From the NCBI RefSeq assembly GCF_037151175.1, contig NZ_JBBCOR010000003.1, forward strand, positions 186,001 through 250,000: DNA of 64,000 nt, given 5' to 3'. The notes under the pieces were generated by a model. That model saw only the letters and a program-made list of their open reading frames with translations, was not told where the DNA came from and did no database searches. Each line of letters begins with the position of its first letter. Position 1 is the first letter of the stretch. Source of the DNA: Asaia sp003994335. GTDB lineage: Bacteria; Pseudomonadota; Alphaproteobacteria; Acetobacterales; Acetobacteraceae. This document shows, in pieces, positions 10,358 through 19,081 of the stretch. Position numbers and translations under genes: made by a program.

Positions 10358-10690
10358 AGGGCAGCTCGCCTTTCCATTTCATGATGCCCGGTGCTGACAT
10401 GCCATGGGATTCCTGGCACCGGGGAATACTCTCAGGGCGCTGTACCGCTGCAGGAAGGGGCCCACCGAAAACACTGATAGAGTTACTGCGCAATCTTGCA
10501 CGGGATTTGAATGGGCTTACAAGGAGGCATGGTCGCTTTTCTCTCCGCCTTGCCCAAAGCCTTTCGCTGCCCCCGCCTCGCTGGCCCAGCGCATGTCAGG
10601 TCGGACGACCCTGCGCAGCATCTGTCGAGACAGAACCGGCGCCCTGAAGGCGCGTGGGGTTCACCCCGCACCAGCGCAGCGACTGCACTG
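10358..10690. other. Intergenic region between divergent genes
   Basis: About 330 bases between the DUF3147 gene and the secreted propeller gene. The frame of the downstream gene stays open back to 10511, but that extension has no protein-like composition. A strong AAGGAGG occurs at about 10520-10526 but lies only one base before an in-frame ATG, too close to be a normal ribosome site. No RNA gene or repeat is evident. Confidence 0.5.
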
Positions 10691-11752
10691 ATGCGGTCCG
10701 GCCTTGGTTTCAGCGCGTTGCTTCTGCTCAGCACCACGGCGCGGGCCTCTCACGAGCGCCCCTGGCTGGCTGATACACACCCTGCCCGGATAGCGCAGGT
10801 CACAGCGCTTCCTGGCAAGGCGAACTGGCGCCAGGCCCTGCCTTTCACCGATGGCAGCGTGATTGTGCTGCGCGAACCAGACCCTGCAGAGAGCGGTTCG
10901 TTTCTTGCGCGCCTTTCTCCCGGTGCAGCCGCAGCGGCGGCGTTCATACCCGACTGGGGAACAGCGCCTTCAGGGAGCCGTGGCGCGGACAGATTTGCTC
11001 CCTCCGCCCTTGCTCACGACGAGAAAGGCGGGTTGTGGCTTATCGACGGGAGTGGGACCGGAGCGCCCCCGCGTCTCATGCGGCTCGACCCGGTGCGCGG
11101 TACGATACTTGCCGAGTTTCCCCTTCCACCGGAAGGCGTGACACCAGCCAGCCGTTTCACCGCCCTCGCCGTCCATGGAGAGATGGCCTATCTGGCGGAT
11201 GAGGGCGGGGCGTGCCTTACCGTGATCGATATGCATGGCCGCCAGGCGACGCGTTTTTTTTCGGGCTACCCGACCTCGCGGGGGCATAGGCCTCTGGTGG
11301 TTAACCGGCAAACGGTCAAGGGCGCGGACGGACTCCCCCTCACCCGTGATCTCTCATGGCTGGCTTTGGAGAATAATGGCCTTTGGCTCTATGAGCAGGC
11401 GCCCACGGGACCCATCTATCGGCTTTCCACTTCCTTGCTGACAGACCCCTCGACGACGCCCTCCGAACTGATGGAGGGCGTAACCGAATGGCGTGGCACC
11501 CCCACTATCAGTGGCATGACGATTGATGACAAATCGACGCTCTATCTGACGGATATCAGCGAAGGGCGTCTCCTCAGTTTCGATACCGGCCGTCACCCCC
11601 ATGTCCTTCTGGTCGCCCCGCAACTAGTCCATGCCGGAACCCCCGGCTGGGTTGGCGACGGACCTTCCGGCTCATCGTCCGACAAGATCACTCACGCTGG
11701 ACTGATCTATGTCCCGGCAGGTCATGTGTTGTTGCGCATTGCCCTTCCCTGA
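10691..11752 (+). CDS. Secreted major royal jelly protein/yellow-like beta-propeller
   Basis: A 353-residue protein from the ATG at 10691, which gives a clean signal peptide (MRSGLGFSALLLLSTTARA) and a periplasmic product. The rest shows the propeller style of the MRJP/yellow family: GGLWLIDG, DLSWLALENNGLWLYEQAPTG and IYRLST blocks, then a C-terminal DKSTLYLTD. Bacterial members are uncharacterised; they resemble lactone-hydrolysing six-bladed propellers in fold. A related gene lies at 33853-35016. An alternative start further upstream would add 54-60 residues without signal character. Confidence 0.7.
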   Translation: MRSGLGFSALLLLSTTARASHERPWLADTHPARIAQVTALPGKANWRQALPFTDGSVIVLREPDPAESGSFLARLSPGAAAAAAFIPDWGTAPSGSRGADRFAPSALAHDEKGGLWLIDGSGTGAPPRLMRLDPVRGTILAEFPLPPEGVTPASRFTALAVHGEMAYLADEGGACLTVIDMHGRQATRFFSGYPTSRGHRPLVVNRQTVKGADGLPLTRDLSWLALENNGLWLYEQAPTGPIYRLSTSLLTDPSTTPSELMEGVTEWRGTPTISGMTIDDKSTLYLTDISEGRLLSFDTGRHPHVLLVAPQLVHAGTPGWVGDGPSGSSSDKITHAGLIYVPAGHVLLRIALP

Positions 11753-11818
11753 AAGACGGGCCATGTCTTTACAGCTCCTGTTCACTCTTTCTCGTGACGT
11801 TCAACCCTGAAGGCCATC

Positions 11819-13225
11819 ATGCAGTACCGTTCCACACGCGGCGATGCCCGCCCGCGCTCCTTTTCAGACATTCTGCTCGCCGGTCTGGCAGAGGATGGTG
11901 GGCTGTACATGCCAGAGAGCTGGCCGCAATTCACGGCCGATGAGTGGCGGGAAATGCGGACCCTCTCCTACCCGGATCTGGCCGCAAAGATCCTGTCGGT
12001 ATTTGCGGCAGGCAGTATTGACCTGCCAACGCTGCAAAAACTGTGCGCCAAAGCCTATGCCGGGTTTTCGCACGCCGCCATCGCTCCGCTGGTGGAGGTC
12101 GAGAACGGGCTCTTCTCGATGGAGCTTTTCCATGGTCCCACCCTGGCCTTCAAGGACATGGCCATGCAGCTGCTCGGCCAGCTCTTCGAGCATGTGCTGA
12201 CCGAGCGCAACCAGCGCGTGACGATTGTGGGAGCAACCTCGGGTGATACGGGTTCCGCCGCCATCGAGGCCTTCCGGGGCAGTCCGCATCTGTCCGTGGC
12301 GATCCTGCACCCCATGGGACGCACCTCGGATGTGCAGCGTCGCCAGATGACCACGGTGAAGGAGGATAACATCCTCAACATCGCCGTCGAGGGCACGTTC
12401 GATGACTGTCAGGATCTGGTCAAGGCGATGTTCGCCGATACGGGTTTCCGCAACGAAATCAATCTCTCGGCGGTCAACTCGATCAACTGGGCCCGTATCG
12501 CGGCCCAGATCCCGTATTATGTGCGGGCGGCGTTGATGATGGGCGCCCCGGATCGCGAGATTTCCTTCGCTGTGCCGACCGGCAATTTCGGCAATGTTCT
12601 GGCAGCCTGGGCGGCCAGCAAGATGGGCCTGCCGGTCCGACGTCTGTGCATTGGCTCGAACCGCAATGACATCCTCACACGCTTCCTGACCAGCAACGAC
12701 ATGAGCATGCGTGCTGTCGAGCCCAGCCTGTCGCCGTCAATGGATATCCAAGTGTCCTCCAATTTCGAGCGGCTGTTGTTCGAGTTGCTCGATCGTGACC
12801 CGCAAGCCTGTCGCGACACCATGCTTGGCTTCCGCCAGACAGGGCGCATGAGCGTCGATCCTGACAGATGGACACAGGCCAGATCACGCTTTGGAGCGCT
12901 CATGCTGGATGACGAGGCGACCCTGGCCGAAATGAAGGCACTTTGGGACAAGTCACTCTATCTGGCGGACCCCCATAGCGCGATCGGGCTGGCCGCCGGA
13001 CGACAGGAACAGGAAGCGGGCATTCCCATGATCGTCGCGGCCACCGCGCACCCGGCCAAATTCCCGGATGCCGTGCGCAAGGCGACCGGGATCGACCCCG
13101 CTTTGCCCCCGCATCTCGCCGATCTTTTCGAGCGTGAGGAGCGTTACGAGACGCTGCCCAACGAACTCACGATCATCGAGGATGCCGTCCGCCGTCATCT
13201 CAAAGGCGCGCATCAGCACGGCTGA
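11819..13225 (+). CDS. thrC: Threonine synthase
   Basis: A 468-residue PLP enzyme converting O-phosphohomoserine to threonine in the cytosol. It has the proteobacterial thrC N-terminus (YRSTRGDARPRSFSDILLAG), the PLP-lysine block FHGPTLAFKDMAMQLLG near residues 102-118, a phosphate-binding TSGDTGSAAIEAF and the PTGNFGNVLAAW motif. The ATG is preceded by AAGG at good spacing. The gene is followed after about 100 bases by an M16 peptidase on the same strand, an arrangement that is common in alphaproteobacteria. Confidence 0.97.
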   Translation: MQYRSTRGDARPRSFSDILLAGLAEDGGLYMPESWPQFTADEWREMRTLSYPDLAAKILSVFAAGSIDLPTLQKLCAKAYAGFSHAAIAPLVEVENGLFSMELFHGPTLAFKDMAMQLLGQLFEHVLTERNQRVTIVGATSGDTGSAAIEAFRGSPHLSVAILHPMGRTSDVQRRQMTTVKEDNILNIAVEGTFDDCQDLVKAMFADTGFRNEINLSAVNSINWARIAAQIPYYVRAALMMGAPDREISFAVPTGNFGNVLAAWAASKMGLPVRRLCIGSNRNDILTRFLTSNDMSMRAVEPSLSPSMDIQVSSNFERLLFELLDRDPQACRDTMLGFRQTGRMSVDPDRWTQARSRFGALMLDDEATLAEMKALWDKSLYLADPHSAIGLAAGRQEQEAGIPMIVAATAHPAKFPDAVRKATGIDPALPPHLADLFEREERYETLPNELTIIEDAVRRHLKGAHQHG

Positions 13226-13321
13226 AATCGGCCCAGCACACAGGGGGGCTAGGATTTTGCCCCTCGTGACGCCATCTCTGACAAATCCTCGTTTCTCCGT
13301 TTTCAGGACCATCACCACTCG

Positions 13322-14587
13322 ATGACCGATCCGATTACCGCCACCACCCTCCCCAATGGCCTTACTATTGTCACCGAGAGGATGGAGCGCGTCGAAACCG
13401 TTTCCTTTGGGGCCTATGTCGCCGCCGGCACGCGCAATGAAAGCGCCGAGGAGAACGGTGTCTCCCATTTTCTCGAGCACATGGCCTTCAAAGGCACGCA
13501 GCGTCGCAGCGCTGCGCGCATTGCGGAGGAGATCGAGAACGTGGGCGGGCATATCAATGCCTATACGGCGCGCGAGCAGACAGCCTATTACGTCAAGCTG
13601 CTGAAAGAGGATCTGCCGCTCGGTATCGACATCATCGGCGATATCCTCACACACAGCACGTTCCTCGAGCAGGAGGTCGAGCGCGAGCGCGGCGTGATCC
13701 TGCAGGAAATCGGCCAGGCCAATGACACGCCTGACGACATCATCTTCGACCATTTCCAGGAAACCGCGTTTCGCGATCAGCCCATGGGACGTCCGACCCT
13801 GGGGACCGAGCCCCTCATCGCCTCGATGAAGCGGGAATCGATGATGCGCTACATGCAGACGCACTACACCACACGCAACATGGTGATTGCTGCTGCCGGA
13901 AACCTGCATCATGAGGCCGTGCTCGAACTGGTGCAGGAACATTTTCGGGATCTTCCCGATCATCAGCCCCCTGCACGCGAAGGCTGTCGCTATCTCGGGG
14001 GAGAACACCGCGAATCCCGCGATCTCGATCAGGCCCATCTGGTTCTAGGCTTCCCCTCGGTCAGCTATAACGACCCTGCCTATCACGCCACCATGCTGCT
14101 CTCGACCGTTCTGGGCGGCGGCATGTCATCACGTCTCTTCCAGGAGATTCGTGAAAAGCGCGGGCTCGTCTATTCCGTCTATTCCTTCGCCCTGCCTTTC
14201 CTCGATAGCGGGCTGTTCGGCATCTATGCGGGGACAGGCGAGCAGGAAGCCGCCGAACTGGTTCCCGTTCTGCTCGACGAGCTCAAGCGTATCGGTGACG
14301 GGATCAGCGGCGAGGAAATCAGCCGCGCGCGCGCTCAGGTAAAATCCTCGCTGCTCATGTCGCTCGAGAGCACTGGCAGCCGCTGTGAGCAGATCGCCCG
14401 GCAGATGCAGCTTTTCGGGCGCATCATTGACACCAGCGAGACGGTCGCAAAAATCGAGGCGGTGGATGAGGCCGCGATGATCGGCGCTGCCGAGCGCCTG
14501 TTCCGTGCGCGCCCCACGCTCGCCACGATCGGGCCTGTCGGCTCCATCCCGTCTTTTGAGGCCATCAGCCAGAGGCTTGTTGCATGA
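13322..14587 (+). CDS. M16 family zinc metallopeptidase
   Basis: A 421-residue single-chain M16B peptidase of the processing-peptidase type. The inverted zinc motif HxxEH is present as H49-F-L-E52-H53, and the third ligand glutamate is expected in VERERGVILQEIGQ near residues 117-130. The protein has no signal peptide and is probably cytosolic. Its stop codon overlaps the ATG of the following PmbA-like gene (ATGA at 14584-14587), so the two proteases are translationally coupled. Confidence 0.93.
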   Translation: MTDPITATTLPNGLTIVTERMERVETVSFGAYVAAGTRNESAEENGVSHFLEHMAFKGTQRRSAARIAEEIENVGGHINAYTAREQTAYYVKLLKEDLPLGIDIIGDILTHSTFLEQEVERERGVILQEIGQANDTPDDIIFDHFQETAFRDQPMGRPTLGTEPLIASMKRESMMRYMQTHYTTRNMVIAAAGNLHHEAVLELVQEHFRDLPDHQPPAREGCRYLGGEHRESRDLDQAHLVLGFPSVSYNDPAYHATMLLSTVLGGGMSSRLFQEIREKRGLVYSVYSFALPFLDSGLFGIYAGTGEQEAAELVPVLLDELKRIGDGISGEEISRARAQVKSSLLMSLESTGSRCEQIARQMQLFGRIIDTSETVAKIEAVDEAAMIGAAERLFRARPTLATIGPVGSIPSFEAISQRLVA

Positions 14588-15927
14588 GCATGGACCAGGA
14601 GCGCCTTTTCAGCCTGATCGACGCCGCAAAACGCGCCGGGGCCGACCGGGCCGACGCGCTTCTGGTCGCGTCGCGCTCGATCTCGGCCATGTGCCGCCAG
14701 GGCGTGCCCGAGGGGCTGGAGCATTCCGAGACGCTCGCGCTTGGCCTGCGCGTGTTCGTGGGCAAGCGCGCCGCCAATGTCTCGGCGACCGCACTCGATC
14801 CCAGCCGTTTCGCGGCCCTGGCCGAGCAGGCCGTCGCCATGGCGCGGGTTGTGCCTGAGGACGCCTATGCGGGCATCGTCGACCCGGATCGGCAGGGTAT
14901 CTATGACATCGCGAAGCTGGACATGGTCGATCCGACCGAAGCCCCCGGCCTCGATGCCCTGCTTGCCCGCGCACGCGAAGCCGAGGAGACCGCGCTCGGT
15001 ATAAAGGGCATCACCAACAGCAATGGCGCCTCTGCCGGCTATGGCCGTGTCGAGATCACCCTTGCCGAGAGCAGCGGGTTTCATGGTGCCTATGCCCAGA
15101 CCAGCCATAGTAACGGCATCAGTGTTCTTGCCGGCGATGGACCCAGCATGCAGCGCGATTATGCCGGGCATAGCGCGCGCCATCTGACCGATCTGGACGG
15201 CCCGGCGCTGCTTGGGCGCGAAGCCGCCGAACGCGCTCTGGCCCGTATGAACCCGACCAAACCGCGCACCGGGTCCTTCCCCGTGGTCTTCGACACGCGG
15301 GTCTCGGCCAGCCTGCTCGGCCATCTGGCGGGGGCGATCAATGGCTCCGCCATCGCACGCGGCACATCCTTTCTTTCGGGCCATAAGGGCAAGCTCGTTC
15401 TTCCCGAAGCGCTCAGCATCATTGATGACCCTACCCGCCCCCGCGGCCTGCGCTCCAAGCCTTTCGATGCCGAGGGCGTGCTGCCCAGCCCTTTCGCCTT
15501 TATCGAAAACGGCGTGCTGCAGGACTGGATTCTGGACGGGCGCTCAGCGCGTCAGCTCGGTCTGGCCAATAATGGCCGAGCCTCACGCGGCGTCGGCGGC
15601 CCTCCCTCTCCCGCAGTCGGGAATTTCTACCTGACGGGCGGCACGGGCTCGCGTTCGGCGTTGATGGAAGACATTGTCGAAGGCATCTACGTGACCGAGA
15701 TGATGGGCTCTTCCATCAATGGCCTGACCGGCGATTACAGCCGTGGCGCTTCGGGTTTCATGATTCGTCATGGTCAGCTTGCGGAACCTGTCGCCGAGTT
15801 GACCATTGCAGGTAATCTCATCGAGATGTTCGCGGCGCTCCGTGCCGCCGATGATCTCGTCTTCCGCCATGGTGTCGATGCCCCGACGCTGAGGATCGAC
15901 GCCATGAGCGTTGCCGGAAGCCAGTAA
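14584..15927 (+). CDS. pmbA: TldD/PmbA family metalloprotease-like protein (PmbA/TldE type)
   Basis: A 447-residue protein matching PmbA in length and layout. Members pair with TldD as a heterodimeric protease that matures peptides such as microcins. The N-terminal SRSISAMCRQGVPEG block and the C-terminal GLTGDYSRGASGFMI region are typical. PmbA/TldE subunits lack the zinc site that TldD carries, and no HExxxH motif is visible here. No tldD is in the window. It is coupled by overlap to the M16 gene. Confidence 0.9.
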   Translation: MSMDQERLFSLIDAAKRAGADRADALLVASRSISAMCRQGVPEGLEHSETLALGLRVFVGKRAANVSATALDPSRFAALAEQAVAMARVVPEDAYAGIVDPDRQGIYDIAKLDMVDPTEAPGLDALLARAREAEETALGIKGITNSNGASAGYGRVEITLAESSGFHGAYAQTSHSNGISVLAGDGPSMQRDYAGHSARHLTDLDGPALLGREAAERALARMNPTKPRTGSFPVVFDTRVSASLLGHLAGAINGSAIARGTSFLSGHKGKLVLPEALSIIDDPTRPRGLRSKPFDAEGVLPSPFAFIENGVLQDWILDGRSARQLGLANNGRASRGVGGPPSPAVGNFYLTGGTGSRSALMEDIVEGIYVTEMMGSSINGLTGDYSRGASGFMIRHGQLAEPVAELTIAGNLIEMFAALRAADDLVFRHGVDAPTLRIDAMSVAGSQ

Positions 15928-15936
15928 GGAGTTTTC

Positions 15937-16833
15937 ATGTCACGCCGCCTGTTCCGCGCCTCTCTTCTGCTTCTTGCCCTTGTCCCGCTTCTGGCCGCCC
16001 CGGCCGACGCGCGCCCCGGTGGCGGTCGCTCCATGGGAAGCCGGGGAAGCCGCACCTATTCCCCCCCACCCATGACCCAGACCGCGCCTTATCAGGCGCG
16101 TCCCATGGAGCGCAGTTATGCCCCATCATCCCCCGCACCGGGCTATAGCAACCCGATGCAGCGTCCGATGGGCCAACCCTATGGCTTCGCGCAGCGGCGC
16201 CCCTTCATGACGGGTTTTGTGGGCGGTCTGTTAGGGGCCGGGCTGTTCGGCATGCTGTCCGGCCACGGTTTCCTCGGTGGCGTGGGCGGGTTCGTGTCTT
16301 TCATCGGGCTGCTGTTCCAGATCGCACTGATCGGTTTCATCATCGTGATGGTCCTGCGCTGGCTCGGCAATCGACGCAGCGCGGCTCAGGGCGGCCCTGC
16401 TTTCTCGAATGGCGCAGGCGCTCCGGCCGTGACACTCAGCAATGCTGATTACCAGAATTTCCAGCAATTGCTGCTGGATATCCAGGCGGCCTGGAGCGCG
16501 CAGAACATGCGTGCCTTGTCCAGCATGGCAACGCCTGAAATGGTATCCTATTTCAACGAGCAGCTGGCGGATTATGCCAGCCGTGGCGCACGAAACATCG
16601 TCTCGGATGTCCAGTTCATGCGCGGCGATCTTTCCGAGGCATGGCGCGAGGGCAACCTGACCTATGCCACAGTCGCCATGCAGTACTCGCTCTATGACGT
16701 GACAACCGATCAACTCGGCAATGTCATTGATGGCAGCCGTACAGAGCGACAGGTGGTGACAGAGCTCTGGACCTTCGTCCGTGCAGACGGACGCGGGAAC
16801 TGGGTACTCTCGGCAATCCAGCAGGTCGGATGA
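15937..16833 (+). CDS. Exported or membrane-bound Tim44-like domain protein
   Basis: A 298-residue protein with a signal sequence (residues 1-26, ending PADA), a proline/methionine-rich low-complexity linker (about 30-85), two hydrophobic segments rich in glycine (about 88-145), and a C-terminal Tim44-like domain from about 165. The Tim44-like domain is recognised by YQNFQQLLLDIQAAWSAQN and the final ELWTFVRADGRGNWVLSAI block. Such proteins are widespread in alphaproteobacteria with unclear function. A strong AAGGAG precedes the ATG, nine bases after the PmbA gene, so it is likely the third gene of that operon. Confidence 0.88.
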   Translation: MSRRLFRASLLLLALVPLLAAPADARPGGGRSMGSRGSRTYSPPPMTQTAPYQARPMERSYAPSSPAPGYSNPMQRPMGQPYGFAQRRPFMTGFVGGLLGAGLFGMLSGHGFLGGVGGFVSFIGLLFQIALIGFIIVMVLRWLGNRRSAAQGGPAFSNGAGAPAVTLSNADYQNFQQLLLDIQAAWSAQNMRALSSMATPEMVSYFNEQLADYASRGARNIVSDVQFMRGDLSEAWREGNLTYATVAMQYSLYDVTTDQLGNVIDGSRTERQVVTELWTFVRADGRGNWVLSAIQQVG

Positions 16834-16839
16834 TCCCGT

Positions 16840-16870
16840 CCGGCAGGGGGAATTACTCTCCGCCTGCCGG
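16840..16870 (+). terminator. Terminator-like hairpin after the Tim44-domain gene
   Basis: Perfect 8-bp arms CCGGCAGG / CCTGCCGG enclose a 15-base loop, starting seven bases after the stop codon. No T-tract follows, so it may be a processing or Rho-assisted end rather than an intrinsic terminator. Confidence 0.5.
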
Positions 16871-18014
16871 CAAGGTGCCCATCAGGCATGCGCACCCTCT
16901 TACAAGGCGCAGCCCGAGGCGATTGCTTCAGCAAAGCGCAGGCGTCCCTCTTGGCGCTGAAGCGCGTACGGGTGAAGGGTCTGCCACTGCGCCCCACACC
17001 GTCTTCGGCATGTTTTGATCCGCTCATCGCGACACGTCGGATGGGTCGATACGCTCACGCTACAGGATCCATCGGGATCGGAAGCGTCGCACTTTCCCTT
17101 TATCAGCTTGCCCGCATTGCCGCGACCCGCGTTTCTGGTGATACGCCATGAAATGCCAGCCTAGATCGAACCCCGAATGCGGCAGTCTCCACCGCGAAAC
17201 CCTTTGCCCTCCCAGTGCAGACGGAAAGCAGGGACGATGGGCGTAGGCTCACCGTGAGGACGACGTCGACGATCACGCGCTCAGCTCTAGCGCGGCATCG
17301 TGACCAGCACGACCACCGTGATCCCCAAGGCGCTGGTCTCGGAGACACGCCGCGACAGTAGTAACGGCTTGCCGCTGATCGCTCTCAGCCAGTCAATTCT
17401 GGCATGATTGACCAGCGCATCGCGCAAGCTGGCCAGCTCGTGGGCACCGACAATGCTCTTCTGATCGGTGAATCCACGAAGAGACCAGTCATAATGACCA
17501 AGGTTAAAAGCAGGGATGGCCATTAAGATCCTGCGACGAACTTTTGGCATGCTCCATGGCCTTTGCCGACGCGAAACTGGCCCTCAGGTTTCAGCACATG
17601 CGTGAACGGGCAAAGACGCCTCGGTTCAAGGGAGCGCGGGTGCAATCCCGCAGTCTGTCTCGACGCGCTTTCCCTGGCTTCTCAGCGCGGCATTTGAGGA
17701 AGCGCCCACGTGCCTATGTGCTCATATGACGTATGACACCGACAAAGGCCATGTCGAAGCGCAGCGGATACAGCATACGACACCAGTCGAAAGCGAGGGA
17801 CCAGGGTTCAGCTTGTGCTTACACCATCGCTGTCACACGCTTTATCAGCGTTCCAACTGACCGGTCCGCGCGCGACCGACGCGCAGAGGTGACCGGAAAG
17901 CCCGCCATCTGGACACTCCAGAAAATGGCTGCGGTCGCAATGCGCTGATGCTGGAGGATATCCGCTCGAGATAGTTGTCCCCTGGCAGGAAGCCCGGTTT
18001 GGAATCGGGAGAAG
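16871..18014. other. Large region without a convincing gene
   Basis: About 1.1 kb downstream of the Tim44 and coxF-like genes. Several short frames exist on both strands but none has a recognisable product; the best is the 87-codon minus-strand frame at 17287-17550, listed separately. A cobalamin-riboswitch-like core occurs at about 17630-17668 on the plus strand without a downstream gene. The stretch may hold decayed genes. Confidence 0.5.
17287..17550 (-). CDS. Possible small hypothetical protein or gene fragment
   Basis: An 87-codon frame starting ATG and ending TAG. Its second half uses GC-ending codons like neighbouring genes and reads HARIDWLRAISGKPLLLSRR followed by a short hydrophobic tail. 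The first half is less biased. No family is recognised. It could be a decayed gene end or a chance frame. Confidence 0.22.
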   Translation of the reverse strand: MPKVRRRILMAIPAFNLGHYDWSLRGFTDQKSIVGAHELASLRDALVNHARIDWLRAISGKPLLLSRRVSETSALGITVVVLVTMPR

Positions 18015-18125
18015 TCAGAGACGCAGATAGGTCAGGGCAAAGAGCGAAAGCATCACCAGGGAAAGTCCACACAGAAGTCCCATGATCCGGCCCTGCTGGC
18101 GGGTGAGCGCGGTCTCTTTCTTCAT
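18015..18125 (-). CDS. 36-residue CoxF-like single-pass membrane peptide
   Basis: This short frame starts at ATG 18125-18123, overlapping the TGA of ctaB (18124-18122) as ATGA, and stops at TGA 18017-18015. The peptide has a polar, basic N-terminus (MKKETALTRQQGR) and one membrane segment (GLLCGLSLVMLSLFALTYL). Size, topology and position directly after ctaB match the tiny CoxF proteins found between ctaB and ctaG in alphaproteobacterial aa3 oxidase operons. The identification is by analogy, since the conserved part is too short for certainty. Translation is probably coupled to ctaB. Confidence 0.6.
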   Translation of the reverse strand: MKKETALTRQQGRIMGLLCGLSLVMLSLFALTYLRL

Positions 18126-19081
18126 GGGAATAGCACCCGATCAATCAAAAGCGCGGAAAAGAGAAAGAACAGATAGGCAAGCGAATAGCGAAACGCGTGG
18201 CGCGCGGGCTTGTCTGCCGTAAGGCTGACACCTGTTTCATCCTGCTTGTCGAAAAGAACGCGCAGGGCAAACCAGACAAAACCCAGACCAAGCAGCGTCG
18301 CACTGATCGTGTAGATGGCACCGCACAGCCCAAGTACGGAGGGCACAAGCGAGACTGCCATGAGGATGAGCGTATAGGCGATGATATTCCACCGCGTGTG
18401 GCGTGCACCTTTCACCACGGGCAACATGGGTATACCCGCCTTGGTGTAATCCTTGCACGCATAGAGCGAGAGCGACCAGAAATGCGGGGGGGTCCAGAGG
18501 AAGACGATCGCAAACATCACGACGGGCAGCACATTCATGGTGCCTGTGGCCGCAGCCCAGCCGATCATGGGAGGAAAGGCCCCTGCGGCTCCCCCGATCA
18601 CGATGTTCTGTGGCGTGCTGCGCTTGAGCCACATCGTGTAGATTACAGCATAGAAGAAGATCGAAAACGCCAGAATGCCCGCGGCGAGCGCGTTACTGGC
18701 CAGCCAGAGCAGCGCGACGGAAGCAAGGGAGAGGACGATACCGTAAATCAGCGCGCCATCGGCATCCATACGCGCATCGGGGATGGGCCGAACCGAGGTG
18801 CGCTTCATGATCGCGTCGATATCGCGATCGTACCACATGTTGATCGCTCCTGCTGCCCCGGCGCCGACGCAGATACAGAGCATGTCAATCAGCCCCAGCG
18901 GCACAGACGGCCATTGCGGAGCAACAGCCATGCCCGCCACGCCAGTGAAAACCACTAGGGAGATCACGCGCGGCTTCAAGAGGGCGAGCCAGTCCTTGAG
19001 CGTGGCCCCCTGCTGACGGTCGAAGGAAAGCACCTCAATCGCGGGATCGCGCCCTTCGACAAACCCTTGCGACGCACTCAT
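18122..19081 (-). CDS. ctaB: Protoheme IX farnesyltransferase (heme O synthase)
   Basis: A 319-residue UbiA-family prenyltransferase with about nine membrane segments that attaches farnesyl to heme B to make heme O. The first aspartate-rich motif is NMWYDRDIDAIMKRT near residues 82-96. The conserved KDYTKAGIPMLPVVKG block follows near 211-226. In acetic acid bacteria heme O serves the bo3 ubiquinol oxidase, whose genes are not in this window. Its ATG overlaps the stop of the COX1-like gene upstream and its own stop overlaps the coxF-like start, forming a three-gene coupled operon. Confidence 0.96.
   Translation of the reverse strand: MSASQGFVEGRDPAIEVLSFDRQQGATLKDWLALLKPRVISLVVFTGVAGMAVAPQWPSVPLGLIDMLCICVGAGAAGAINMWYDRDIDAIMKRTSVRPIPDARMDADGALIYGIVLSLASVALLWLASNALAAGILAFSIFFYAVIYTMWLKRSTPQNIVIGGAAGAFPPMIGWAAATGTMNVLPVVMFAIVFLWTPPHFWSLSLYACKDYTKAGIPMLPVVKGARHTRWNIIAYTLILMAVSLVPSVLGLCGAIYTISATLLGLGFVWFALRVLFDKQDETGVSLTADKPARHAFRYSLAYLFFLFSALLIDRVLFP

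Noticed and set aside
10511..10690. Sixty-codon N-terminal extension of the royal-jelly-like gene
   Set aside because: Composition is not protein-like and the start at 10691 gives a proper signal peptide.
17155..17185. tRNA T-loop-like sequence on the minus strand
   Set aside because: The arms do not pair and no D-arm or anticodon arm fits around it.
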